64,000 bases of DNA, taken from the NCBI GenBank assembly GCA_007570785.1, contig ML664199.1:20034597-20098596 (forward strand). Direction: 5' to 3'. Made by a program: the position numbers and the translations under genes. Shown here in pieces: positions 22,921 to 34,497 of the stretch (within the stretch, counting starts at the first letter, position 1; every line of letters starts with the position of its first letter). The stretch is from Antilocapra americana (taxonomy: Eukaryota > Chordata > Mammalia > Artiodactyla > Antilocapridae). The notes under the pieces were generated by a model. It saw only the letters and a program-made list of their open reading frames with translations, searched no databases and was not told the origin of the DNA.

Positions 22921-23624
22921 GGCCCGTGAGCTTGAATGAAAACAATTTACTTCTTTATCATCATTGAGCTCTAACTGAAATCTTATCAGTTTCTTTTACT
23001 ACAAATGTAGAGCACAAACCAGAGTGGCATGAGTCATACTTGAGACTGTTGAAATCAAGAGTTTATAGATTTTTTTCCCATGGAACATTATAGTTGTTTC
23101 AGACATCCAGAAACATCATTTACTCTCATCACTTCTTCCAAATTATGGAAGAGTATATTCACTACTAGATCTTATTATTTCATGCATTAATGAAGAAAGA
23201 TAAGTGTTACTATATTTCAATTAGTTTTTTAAAATATATTGTGTAGTTATACTTTAATATAATTGAGTTACTTTGTAATCCTATGAATTTTATTAAAGAA
23301 AATTGCAAATGTTCCCCAAAAAGATCACTAACTTCACAAGCCTACCAAAGGGGCCTATGCCACAACAGAGGTTAAGAATCAGTAAACTATGCTAATATGA
23401 ATAGAATGCTATAAATAATGGTGAGAGAAAACAGCCAGTGTCAAAATGATGTGCATATAACATGGTATGATTATCCATGGGGTTCTGTGGAAACCACATA
23501 AAATAATACTACATATTTTCATGGAATCCTATTCATGCATCAGAATCTATGTAAATAAAAGGAGTCAGAATAAATTCATGACAGTTTTTGCCTCCAAGAA
23601 TGGAAGATGTACATAGGATATAAG
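22921..23624. other. Non-genic stretch
   Basis: No exon or confidently named repeat. It could include decayed L1 3' UTR joining the flanking L1M pieces. Confidence 0.4.
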
Positions 23625-23975
23625 ACCGTGGATTTATCATTTATACCTGGAATCTAAAAAATACAACAAATTAGTGAACATAACAAAAGGGAAGAGAAGC
23701 AGACTCAAAGATATAGAGAACAAACTAGTAGTTGCCAGTGGGGTGAGGGGAGAGCAGAGAGGCAAGTAGGGATACAGGATTAAAAAGTACAGACTACTAT
23801 GTAAAATAAATAGGCTACAAGGATATACTGTACAACAGGGGAATATAACCATTATTTTTATAGTAACTAATAAATGGAGAAAGTATAACCTTTAAACATT
23901 GTGAATCACCATGTTGTACACCTGAAATGTATATAAATCATATTATAAGTCAACTAAACCTCATTAAAAATTATT
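23625..23975 (+). mobile_element. L1M-type LINE 3' end
   Basis: It shows the characteristic run 'gaacaaactagtagttgcca', 'gtggggtgaggggagag', 'aggctacaaggatatactgt', 'gtacaacaggggaatata' and the terminal 'ttgtacacctgaaatg', closely parallel to the L1M end at 2977-3175. Confidence 0.78.
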
Positions 23976-24274
23976 TTTTAAATTGAAATATATAAATAAA
24001 GGCTTCACATTTAGCTATAAAACTATCTTTTATTTAACAAAAAAAAATGAAAGAACATATGTCATTTTTAACAACTGTAAATTTGGAGTTATAGATACAC
24101 TGGTGGTTGTGCTTTTGAATTTTTTAAAGATCTCAAAATTTTAGTAAACCTTTGGAAATTAATTCAAAGTAAGATATAGTATCCTAAAGCATTTTGAAAA
24201 GTTTCTAATATAAACATAAGGTTTATATGAAAAGTTATAGATATCTCATAACTTTCGGGCATTTCCATTGTTGC

Positions 24275-26060
24275 TATTAAAGATTTTAAAAAGTATTTGC
24301 TGAGAACTATAAAACACCGATAAAGAAAATTAAAGATGATTCAAAGAAATGGAAAGATAGACCATATTCTTAGATTGGAAGAATAAATATTGTTAAAATG
24401 ACCTTACTACCCAAAGCAATCAACAGAGTTAATGTGTCTCTATCAAATTACTCATGACATTTTTCACAGAACTAGAACAAATAATCACAAAATTTGTTTG
24501 GAATCACAAAAAACCCATAATGACCAAAGCAACTCTGAGGAAAAAGAACAAAGTTGAAGGCATAACCCTCCCAGATTACTGACAATACAGAAAACAAAAG
24601 AGCATGATACTGGCACAAAAACAGACATGTGGATCAGTGGAATGGAACAGAAACTCCACAAATAAACCCACACCCTACAGTCAATTAGTTTTTGACAATG
24701 GAGGCAAGAATATACAATTGAGTAACGAGTTTTTTCAGCAAGTGGCGTTTAGAAAGTTGGACAGACACATACAAATACATGAAGTTAGAATATTCCCTCA
24801 CACCATACACAAAAATAAACTCAAAATGTCTTAAAGACTTAAATATAAGACATGATACCTTTATGGTATCACTAGAACATAGGCAAAACATTCTCTGACA
24901 AAAATCATTTGGCAATGTTTTCTTAAGTCAGTCTCTCAAGGCAAAAGAAATAAAAGCAAAAATAAACAAATGGGACCTAATGAAACAAGCTTTTACACAG
25001 CAAAGGAAACCACAAACAAAATAAAAACAACCTTTGTAATGGGAGAAAATATTTGCAAACAATGCAACTAAGAAGGGCTTAATTTCCAAAATACATAAAT
25101 AGCTCAATATCAAAAAACAAATAACAAAAATCCAATCAGAAAAAGGGCAGAAGACTTAGACATTTCTCAAAGAAGGCATTCATATGGCCAAACAGGCATA
25201 TGAAAAGATGCTCAAAGTCACTAATTATTAGAGAAATGCAAATCAAAACTACAATGAGGTATCACCTTACACCAGTCAGAATGGCCATCATCAAAACTTT
25301 TCCAATAAATGCTGGAGAGGTGTGTGTAAAAGGAAACCCTCCTACACTGTTGGTGGGAATCAACTACTATGGAGAACAGTATAGAGATTCCTTATAAAAA
25401 CTAAAAATGGGATTACTTCATGAGCCAGCAATCCCACTCCTGAGGATATATCTGGAAAAGACAAAAACTCTAATTTGAAAAGATACATGCACCCCAATGT
25501 TCACAACCGCACCATTTACAATAGCCAAGACATGGAAGCAGCCTAAAAGTCTACTGAGAGAAGAAGACTTTGTCAGTATAAAGAAGATGTAGTGCATTTT
25601 AAAAATTGGAATATTACTCAGCCAAAAAACAATGAACTAATGCCATTTGAGCAATACAGATGGACCTAGAGGTTATCAGATGAAATGAAGTTAAGTCAGA
25701 CAGATAAAAAAAAGTATCAAATGATATTATTTATATGTAGAATCTTAAATGATACAAATGAACTTATTTATAAAACAGAAATAGCCTTACAGACATAGCA
25801 AACAAACACGGTTGCCAAAGGGAAAATGGGGGGAATAAATTAGGAGCTTGGGATTATCATATTCATACTATTATATATATAATGATAAGCAACAAGGATC
25901 TATTGTATGGCACAGGAAATGACATCAATACCTTGTTAATAACCTATAATGGAAAAGAATCTGAAAAAGAATATATGTTTATTTATAACTAAATCACTTT
26001 GCTATATACTTGAAACTTACACACCATTGTAAATCAACTACAATTTTAAAAACAAATTTT
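24275..26060 (+). mobile_element. L1 LINE (older artiodactyl/L1MA-like), 5'-truncated
   Basis: It enters late ORF2 ('aactataaaacaccgataa', 'gaataaatattgttaaaatg'), passes the post-RT region ('gatactggcacaaaaacagac', 'aagatgctcaaagtcactaa'), and ends in a 3' UTR with 'caacaaggatctattgtatg' and 'tatacttgaaacttacacac' plus an A/T-rich tail. Open frames are short, so this copy is more decayed than the L1 at 55133-60115. Confidence 0.85.
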
Positions 26061-26104
26061 TTTAAGTACTTGGAAAGCAAACGTGGAAAACGTTTGTTTT
26101 TCAG

Positions 26105-26776
26105 GTGGGGGATACTGCAGGAATAAGGGACACTAACACGGAGCATGTCAAGAGTTAATGAGATGTTGCCAGCAGCCTCGTGCAGCAATCCTCCATGCTG
26201 GAAGAGTTTCTATGAACTGTCTTTCTGGTTCATGCTCCAGAATATAGGCTCTGAATTTCTAATTATTTGTTATGTGGGCAAAACCAGTCCTGGGAGATCT
26301 GGAAGCCCAGGGCAGACACTGGTGATCTGACGGGTACTTGGGGTTCTTAGTAAGGGTAAGGCAGTGCTGGTGCCAACTGGAGAGGAAGCTCATCAAACAG
26401 ACTTCCTCACCAAACAGGAGCTGCCATCTTCAAAAGGACTCTCGTTGAGGATGGAGAATCCTGATGCAGGATGTTGCTAAGCAAGATGAAGTAAGGTAGA
26501 TAAGGCTTTGTGTAAAGAGCATCCGGCTTGATGCAGAAGGCAGACACATCCTAGCGTATGTTTGTGAAGTCTGAAAAACAGTCATTTCACCTTTCTTTCT
26601 TTTTTCTAAGTTGTTTCTCAAAGAAAAAGGGTTTGTAACATAAGGGTTTGTAATATAAGAAGACAGGAAACACTACCCTCCTCATGGAGAGTTATAAAAT
26701 ATATTTCAATAATAAAGGCTCTGAGGAGTCCTATTTCCCTCCTCAACTCATCATCTCTCCCAAACCTATTATTAAC
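26105..26776 (+). mobile_element. Candidate endogenous-retrovirus LTR
   Basis: The segment begins tgggggatactgcag and is less AT-rich than its surroundings. It contains TATAAAA near 26694, AATAAA near 26713, then a pyrimidine-rich stretch (ctatttccctcctcaactca) and ends ttattaaca. That order of U3, promoter, polyadenylation signal and U5-like region suggests a solo LTR. No clear target-site duplication was found, and the family was not named. A 15-bp tandem repeat (aagggtttgtaacat, aagggtttgtaatat) lies at 26627-26656. Confidence 0.4.
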
Positions 26777-29121
26777 ATCTCATAGAACTTATATTCTAAG
26801 AAGATCATTTTGGAAACATTTTTCAGTGCTTAAAAAAATATATAAATGATTTCAGTTAGTTTTTTGTAGTGGAGGGGATAGGAATTTCATAAACATCCAG
26901 TTCACACTTGAAGCATGATACTAAAAGATGATTATAAATATATTAGAGCACATAAAGCTGGATGAATTTCCAAGGCAGCAGGTTATCTCAGAGGTCTGAT
27001 CATTGTCAAAAGTCTCTTTATGGTTTATGATCCTGTCAGAAACCCTCAGTTCTCCCATATGTACATATATGGTACTCTTTCCTTCTCAGTTAATTGTGCC
27101 ATAAATAATTTCTTCTTATCTGCATATCGATTACAAGGTAATGAATGCCACTTCATATTATGTGAAATACAAATCAAGCCCTAGACCCCATGAGATAATT
27201 TTCTTGGCCAAACTCCCAGGCCCTGTACTTGGGATGAACTTCAATTGTGTCTCTTGGGTTAGTGAGTGTTATGTTTCTAAGTGATGATCTGTTTATTTCA
27301 TGCCACATTTGCAAGCTGTCTTTTCCTCAAATGTACCATTAAAATTTATATTGAGATTTTTTAAGGTGTTCAATTCACTTCATTTTTGTAAATGTTCTTT
27401 ATTCAAATTTATCTCAAAGTACAATTTGTTCATACCGAACCTCTCTAGAGAGCTTTGAGGTTATGCTTTCCCTACAGGGGGCTTGCAGGGAGAAAAAATA
27501 GCAGTAAAATTCACATTTGACAAAGGCATATTTTCTTCTTCCTAATCTTTAACATGCTTGCTCCAATGAAAATGATGACTTGCTTACAGATGAACCAAAA
27601 GAGATTTCTCATTCATTGACTTTCCTCTTTGTATAAGTCACATACCTATGTCACCTCTTTCTGGAAATTCCAGTACACTTTCTTCCTTCTTTAAATAAAA
27701 CTTTGGGTGTCAATTTCACACTGGAAATTTATTTGATATCTGTGAGAGAAATATTTTCATCTGAAAGATATTAACTTTTAGATTGAGTCAGATTCCATGC
27801 TGAGAAAAGGATGGAGGAGATTACAACTGTTGAAGAAGTGAAACTCAGTGTGTAAAATATTTTCAAACATAGAAGCAGGGTACAGTGAAGGTGAAAGATC
27901 GGAAAGAGCATTTCCTCTGACAATTTTGAATAGCTGTATCTTTATTTCAGTGCTGAAACGCTCTATATATTTGCTTAATAATCATTTTCCCCAATAACAG
28001 TGCCTAAATAATTTCCTCCAGAAGGACTGACACAGAAAATTATTTGTAACTTTAAACTCAACATTTTTAGCCTGAAATTCAAACCACATGTGACTAAAAG
28101 GGATTTCAATTATTTTCTGAGATCTAAGTTTTCCTTTGGTTACCAGACACTGACATTTTCCCCCTTAGACACAAAATTATAAATGTAACAAAACAATTCA
28201 TACCCCAAGTCCACCAAGGTCTATATAATGTAAAACTTTGAAAATAGTAGAGCTAGGGACTGAACATGCTTCCAATCACTGTATAAATCATATTCCTTTG
28301 CTGTTCACGAGATGTGTATCAGTAATGCTGTTAAGTGAGGAGAAAGTCTTAATTGCAGGATTACTCTGCAAGGTCATATTTTAAACCCACCTCTTGAGAC
28401 AGCCCTTTACTTCTGACAGGGGACCCCAATACACTTGAGCCATGAATTATTTCCTTCTGAAATAAGCCAAAGCAAGATGAAATACTGAGAAAAGGAAACC
28501 CAAAGGATGCTCAAAACACATATTCACTGTAGAGAAAATACTTTAATATTTTGTTAAATTGAAGATCTACAAATGTGACAGAAACTTTCATATTTTCATG
28601 GTTAAGCTCAATTGCATTCTTGTGAGTTTTAATGCTCTCATTAAAACACATCATTGAAAACTTACAACTATTTTCATCTTCTTTAATTCTATGAAACTAC
28701 AAAGATTTCAGGCTCTAATTGTCTTTTGCTTTCTTGATCTCATCACACAAATAGAGTTGGTAGAACTAGAAAACATACTTCTATGAAGAGCGTAATAAGT
28801 GTTAAAGACTATATTGGTATCATTTCTCTTGGCCAGTGTTGAAAATGGAATTTTCAAAATGCCACTGGATTAATGAGTTTTTCTTATATCTATTTTCCTT
28901 TTGTTGTGTGTCTTTCATATTTTAATATAGCTCATTCAGTTACTCAGGGAATAATTATCAAGGTTGTCCTTTAATTCATGGCTTATCAAAATAATAAATT
29001 TGCATTTCAAATATTATAATTTTATTTGTAAAACCAAAGCTTGCTTGTTAATTAGCTTCTGTGCTAGGAAATTTTCATATTTGTAAATTATGTATACATA
29101 CATTTTATATATTTAGTATAC
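26777..29121. other. Long non-genic, apparently unique stretch
   Basis: About 2.3 kb without a recognisable retroposon, unusual for this repeat-dense window. No coding exon is seen. Confidence 0.5.
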
Positions 29122-30069
29122 TGGACATTGAACAACAGACTGGCTCCAAATAGGGAAAGGAATACGTCAAGCCTATATATTGTCACTCTGCTTATTTAAC
29201 TTGCATGCAGAGTACATCATGAGAAATGCTGGGCTGGAAGAAGCACAAGCTGGAATCAAGATTGCCAGGAGAAATATCAATAACCTCAGATATGTAGATG
29301 ACACCACCCTTATGGCAGAAAGTGAAGAGGAACTAAAAAGCCTCTTGATGAAAGTGAAAGAGGAGAGTGAAAAAGTTGGCTTAAAGCTCAACATTCAGAT
29401 AACTAAGATTATGGCATCTGGTCCCATCACTTCATGGGAAATAGATGGGGAAACAGTGGAAATAGTGTCAGACTTTATTTTGGGGGGCTCCAAAATCACT
29501 GCAGATGGTGAGTACAGCCATGAAATTAAAAGATGCTTGCTCCTTGGAAGGAAAGTTATGACCAACCTAGACAGCATATTAAAAAGCAGAGATATTTCTT
29601 TGTCAACAAAGGTTCATCTAGTCAAGGCTATGGTTTTTCCAGTGGTCACGTATGGATGTGAGAGTTGGACAGTGAAGAAAGCTGAGCACCGAAGAATTGA
29701 TGCTTTTGAGCTGTGGTGTTGGAGAAGAGTCTTGAGAGTCCCTTGGACTGCAAGGAGATCCAGCCAGTCCATCCTAAAGGAGATCAGTCCTGGGTGTTCA
29801 TTGGAAGGTCTGATGTTTAAGCTGAAACTTCAGTACTTCGGCCACCTCATGCGAAGAGCTGACTCATTGGAAAAGACCCTAATGCTGGGAAGGATTGGGG
29901 GCAGGAAGAGAAGGGGATGACAGAGGATGAGATGGCTGGATGGCATCACCAACTCTATGGATATGGGTTTGGGTGGACTCCAGAGTTGGTGATGAACAGG
30001 GAGACCTGGCGTGCTGCAATTCATGGGGTCACAAAGAGTCAGACACGACTGAGTGACTGGACTGAACCG
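29122..30069 (+). mobile_element. BovB LINE, 5'-truncated
   Basis: It enters RT at ggacattgaacaacagactg and runs to the 3' end (gactgagtgactggactgaac). The coding frame is open for 246 codons, making this the best-preserved BovB reading frame here. Confidence 0.95.
29180..29920 (+). pseudogene. BovB RT and C-terminal region
   Basis: A 246-codon frame covers the RT catalytic block (LRYVDDTTLMAESEEELKS) and the C-terminal domain ([47 protein letters not shown]). The catalytic box is YVDD, with both aspartates present. It ends GGRKRRG-stop: the codon after Gly is TGA, most simply a CpG-decayed CGA arginine. About 40 further codons are cut off. The endonuclease and N-terminal RT are absent because the element is 5'-truncated. 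Confidence 0.9.
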
Positions 30070-30446
30070 ATACATGTGTATTTTTAAACACGTGTATTTG
30101 ACCTTGAAGGAGAAATTTGGCAATATTTTCAACTTCTTGTTGACTTGTTATTTAGGCACTGAGGTACAAAAATATCTGGATATATTTCTAATTCATAAGT
30201 CACTAAAATTTCCAAAGATACTTCAAAATTATAGATAATTCAGAAAGCATTATTTCTTTTTCCAGCATATATTCTTTTGAGGTGCATTTTTTAAATGCAT
30301 TGCCTGATCTGAGTCCTTTACTCTCTCTGCTTCCTCTTCACTTGAAGTGCTAACAATCAGTTACATAGACTAAGACTTTGCTGAGAGAAATGCCTGACCC
30401 CTGTCCATCAGACTAGGAAATGTCTTCCAAACTTTACCACACGTCT
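30070..30446. other. Non-genic stretch
   Basis: Nothing is recognised. Confidence 0.5.
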
Positions 30447-30647
30447 TGAAGTGAAAGTGTTAGTGGCTCAGTTGTGTTTGACTCTTTGAGACCCCACGGA
30501 CTGTAGCCCACCAGGCTCCTCTGTCTTTGGTATTCTGCAGGCAAGATAACTGGAGTGGGTTGTTATGCCCTTCTCCACATCTTCCCAACCCAGGGATCGG
30601 ACCTGGGTCTGCTGCATTGCAGGCAGACTCTTTACTATCTTAGACCA
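30447..30647 (-). mobile_element. Bov-A2/Bov-tA SINE
   Basis: The antisense shows gaagtgaaagtgttagtggc, 'gactctttgagaccccacgg', 'aacccagggatcggacctgg' and 'tgcattgcaggcagactctt'. The tRNA-derived head is at the high-coordinate end. Confidence 0.9.
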
Positions 30648-30944
30648 CATGTAACGTAGGGATAGTTAGCAACATAGAGCAACACAGGGATAGTTCAGAA
30701 AATGAAAGCATCTTATGACATGAAATTACTCAGTGCTAGTTGTATCACCAGAAAGAGGAGAAGGTAAGATGAAGGCTCTAGCAAACTCCATTGTCTTGGA
30801 GCAGCAATTCTGCCCAGCAAGTAGTTTCTCCTTTCCTGACATCCCAGTGCTGTTGAAGAAGTTTACACTTAGGCTTCTTGTTGTTGTTGTTCATATTCTC
30901 AGCAAAAGACAGCATCACTGAACTGACTAATTTAAGTTCTTCAA

Positions 30945-31100
30945 CTTGGGCTTTGGAAAAGCTATTTAGCAACTCTAAACTTTGGCTTTGTTAATCTCAA
31001 AAACAGAGAAATGGATATTATTTCTTTTTTACAGCTATTATAAAAAAATGAGTTAATTCCTGTTAGCACAGTACATGGTCAATACTTATAAAATCCTGTT
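30945..31100 (+). mobile_element. MIR SINE
   Basis: The MIR core and 3' order is recognisable: 'gctatttagcaactctaaac', 'ttaatctcaaaaacagagaa', 'atggatattatttc', 'aaaaaatgagttaattcc' and 'gcacagtacatggtcaatac'. It predates the ruminant radiation. Confidence 0.65.
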
Positions 31101-31689
31101 ATTAACTTTCAAACATAATGTTAAGTTCTCCGAGCCTTTTGGTCTTTTTATCAGCAAAAGTGTTGTACTCACAATAGTAAGTACTCAGGAAAGGTTTTTC
31201 CCCTGCTTGTCCTCTGGAGCAGTGGTGAAACTCAAGTCTTTGCTTGAGTACACAGACAATATGTAAGACTTTGCTGTATATCTCAGTTAGCTATTTTTAA
31301 GAATCAGTCTTGCAGTCTGGGTTTTATTTTTAATAGCACTGTCTTTAGAAACATTGTAAAATAAGAAAAAAGACAGCTTTCTTTCCAGCTTTGAGTGCCT
31401 CTCTTCTCAGTCTGATTGTTGCTCTTTCTTGGGGTGTATCCTCAACATCAGTCATGTTCAGCCCTCAGTATTGATAATTCCCTTATTGAGGAAGCAGATG
31501 TTCTTAAAATATGAGGAAAAGAACAGAGGATTCAAAAGTGATTTAACAAAGGTCAAAATCATGTTTGAACTAGTTCAGCATCCAACTTGAGCACAGCATT
31601 ATGGAAGGACAGGCACTGGGCCAAGTGGACAAATGCTGGAAAAGGACTCCATGGTCCCAGTTCATCCCAGGCAGAGCTCCACCACCACC
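31101..31689. other. Non-genic stretch
   Basis: No supported gene or repeat. Confidence 0.45.
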
Positions 31690-31805
31690 AACCCTGACCG
31701 GGGCAAGTTGCTTCAGCCTCTCTTAAAGGCACTTTCCCTGGCCCTTAAGTGGGTACATCAAATTTGCTTTGCAGCATTGTCCTGAGGCTTATATGTGAAC
31801 TAGGC
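31690..31805 (+). mobile_element. Possible MIR SINE fragment
   Basis: 'ggggcaagttgcttcagcct' and 'cattgtcctgaggcttatat' resemble the MIR core and post-core. It is diverged. Confidence 0.42.
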
Positions 31806-33117
31806 AGTAATTTAAGTAGGATGAAATGGTATACTATCGTGATAAATTTGCTAGACAGAGGGAAGGTACATAGGAAAGCAATGAGGCATTAGAGGTCATG
31901 GGAAGCAAATGTTGAAGAAAATAAAAGCACCCCAATGTATCAAATTGGTTTTGTTTTCTAGAGTTTACTTCCCTCTCTCATATCTTCCTCCCTTTGTTCT
32001 GAACTGAGGCATGGTCAAGAGGCTTCTCTCCCTGCAGACTCTATATTGCCATGCCACCTGGAATGTGTTTTCAGCTTAAATCTAAACAATTCCATGTGGA
32101 AAATGAAGCCAGCCTAACTTGAGGAAACATGAAGTAAGAGGGGCTGACTTCCATAATAACTTGAAAATTTTCAAAATGCCAACTGAACCAATATAATGTT
32201 TTTAATAAGCTCTAATCATAAATACATTTGGGTGACACAATTTAATTTATTGGGAAACTTTCATTTTATTCGATCTTTTTTTCTTTTTAATGTGAAAGCA
32301 AAACATCCAATACACTGCCATAATACAATAAATATAATTTTCTAAACCAGAAACCATGGCAACAGCTTTTAATAATAGAATATGATTGGCTGCATATGAA
32401 AAATAAAACCACATTCTAAATAATTAAATTGTTTCTCAATATAAAATAATAATATTGCAAGCATTTTTGTGTTTTTGTATGTACAATGTGATACACTGTT
32501 TCAGTCTGTAGGGAAGCCTATAATTACCAGACTATCTTTTCATATACTACATTCTTTTTGTCACTAATCCAAGAATTAAAATGATAATTCAAAGAAAATA
32601 ACCTGTCTGAAAATGAGAAACCTGAGAATTAGGTCCTTTAGAATGAATTCTTTTTATGTTGGTCCATTCAATTGAGTACATTTTCTATGATTCTGCAGGA
32701 AGGGATTTATACTTTTTAAACGGGGTCAAGGCAGAAACACTGATTTAAATATGATGCTGTCAATTTGGCCTCACATATCTGCATTCATATATCCCAGGAG
32801 TTTAAACAAATAGGCAAAGGCTTATCATTGACACAATACCTGTTCAAATACAAAAATCTGCTGAAAAGGAGAAATTTTAATTCAAGCATCCTAATGTTTA
32901 GCTTCCTAGTAGGCATTTGGCACCACTGAAACAATATATCTGTATGGCTAAAATTGCTCCCGTTTCCTCTGCATTGTCTGGCAGGGATTTCCAAAAAGCA
33001 GACCATAGTGGAATCACTTTACCAAGTTCCAACTCAGAATTCAAATCATATTCCCTATATGCTATTCACATGTCTTATGGAATAAGGTTATGGGAATACA
33101 AAACTAGATAAACGACT
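31806..33117. other. Non-genic, unique-looking stretch
   Basis: No gene. About 32160-32560 is a candidate conserved noncoding element: unique, AT-rich but not simple, with words such as 'gattggctgcatatg' and 'ccatggcaacag'. Confidence 0.45.
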
Positions 33118-33310
33118 AGTACAAGTCACTCAGTCGTGTCTGACTCTCTGCGACCCCACAGACTGCAGCCCACCAGGATCCTCTGTCCATGGGATTCTCC
33201 AGGCAAGAAGACTGGAGTGGTTGCCATTCCCATCTCCAGGGGATCTTCCCAACCCAGGGATTGAACCTGGGTCTCCTGCATTGCAGGCAAATTCTTTACA
33301 GTCTGAGCCC
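33118..33310 (-). mobile_element. Bov-A2/Bov-tA SINE
   Basis: The antisense of a well-conserved copy: cactcagtcgtgtctgactc, 'gggattctccaggcaag', 'gggattgaacctgggtctcc' and 'gcattgcaggcaaattcttt'. Confidence 0.93.
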
Positions 33311-34497
33311 GAGAAAAATGACCAAATAATAAGAAATGAATGAATAATTCATATACATGAAAGGTTCAGGTAGTGATTATCACACACATGGCCCTGTTAA
33401 GTCAAAAAGAAATTCCTGTATCCAATATAGCATCTCTATCAGAATGAGTGAAAAATGCCTTATTTCTCCAAGGGTCAATATATTACTTAGTCTGACAAAT
33501 TCTAATAGTTATAGCACAGTTATTAGAGGCAAAGTCAGAGATGGTAGTAACAATTTGGACCCTAGAAATTTCAATCCTATTTTCTATGAGGAAGGTATAC
33601 TGCCTCTCTTCAGTGTCTTGAATCTGACATATTTTGGTTGCTGTTTAGAATATATTTCCCCAAATCATATGCGCTCTTAACAAATTCTCATGGGGGGTTT
33701 AAGAGTATGTTCACACATTCTTCAACATGCTGTGATCCATCCTGTGGTTTCAGCATAGATTCTGTTATACAATATAGTATTTAATTTTCATAAGGGTACT
33801 GACCATTAAAATCAATCTTCCTGTCAAGATTACTAGAACCCTTGATTATAACAAATAAAAAACAATATATATAATAATAATAAATTTTTAAATGTTTATA
33901 TTTTTCAAGATTTCTCTTTGAGAATCCCAACTATTGCAGGGCTCTCTCCTTAATTGTTTATTTATACTAGGACCAGTCATGTAAGACCTATTTCCAAGTA
34001 ACTGCATTCTACACTTCCTTTATATGTCTTACTTAGCATCTATTAACAACTCATCTTGGCCACACAGTAAGAAGGAATATGTGCATTTTATGAAAGTAGA
34101 GAAACAGCATGAATATTACCATAAGCTGTCCACAAAAGAAACAGGAATGATACCAGATATACATTTGGATGACCAGTACCTGATTTGTGTGTGCATTTCT
34201 GATAAAAATGAATAAATGATGGAATACTGATTCAGCATCTAAACCGCTCTATTTCTTCTGGCTTTGATTATAAAAATATAGCAAAAAACCACAGATAATC
34301 CATTCCTGCTGTCTCACATCTACTTTGAGATTAGCCCAGGAAATGCCAAAGTGTGAAACTCAAAGACTTTAAAGATTTCAATAGGATAAGTTTTCATTTA
34401 GAGTGAATCTCTCAACTCATGCTTTTTGCAATTATTGTTACTGAAATGTTACATTTAAGGTACTCTTGATTGTTTCCTTTTTACCAATTTCTTAAGT
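33311..34497. other. Non-genic AT-rich stretch
   Basis: No gene; a small AT/AAT-rich tract lies near 33850-33890. The 107-codon frame at 33357-33680 has no recognisable domain. Confidence 0.45.
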
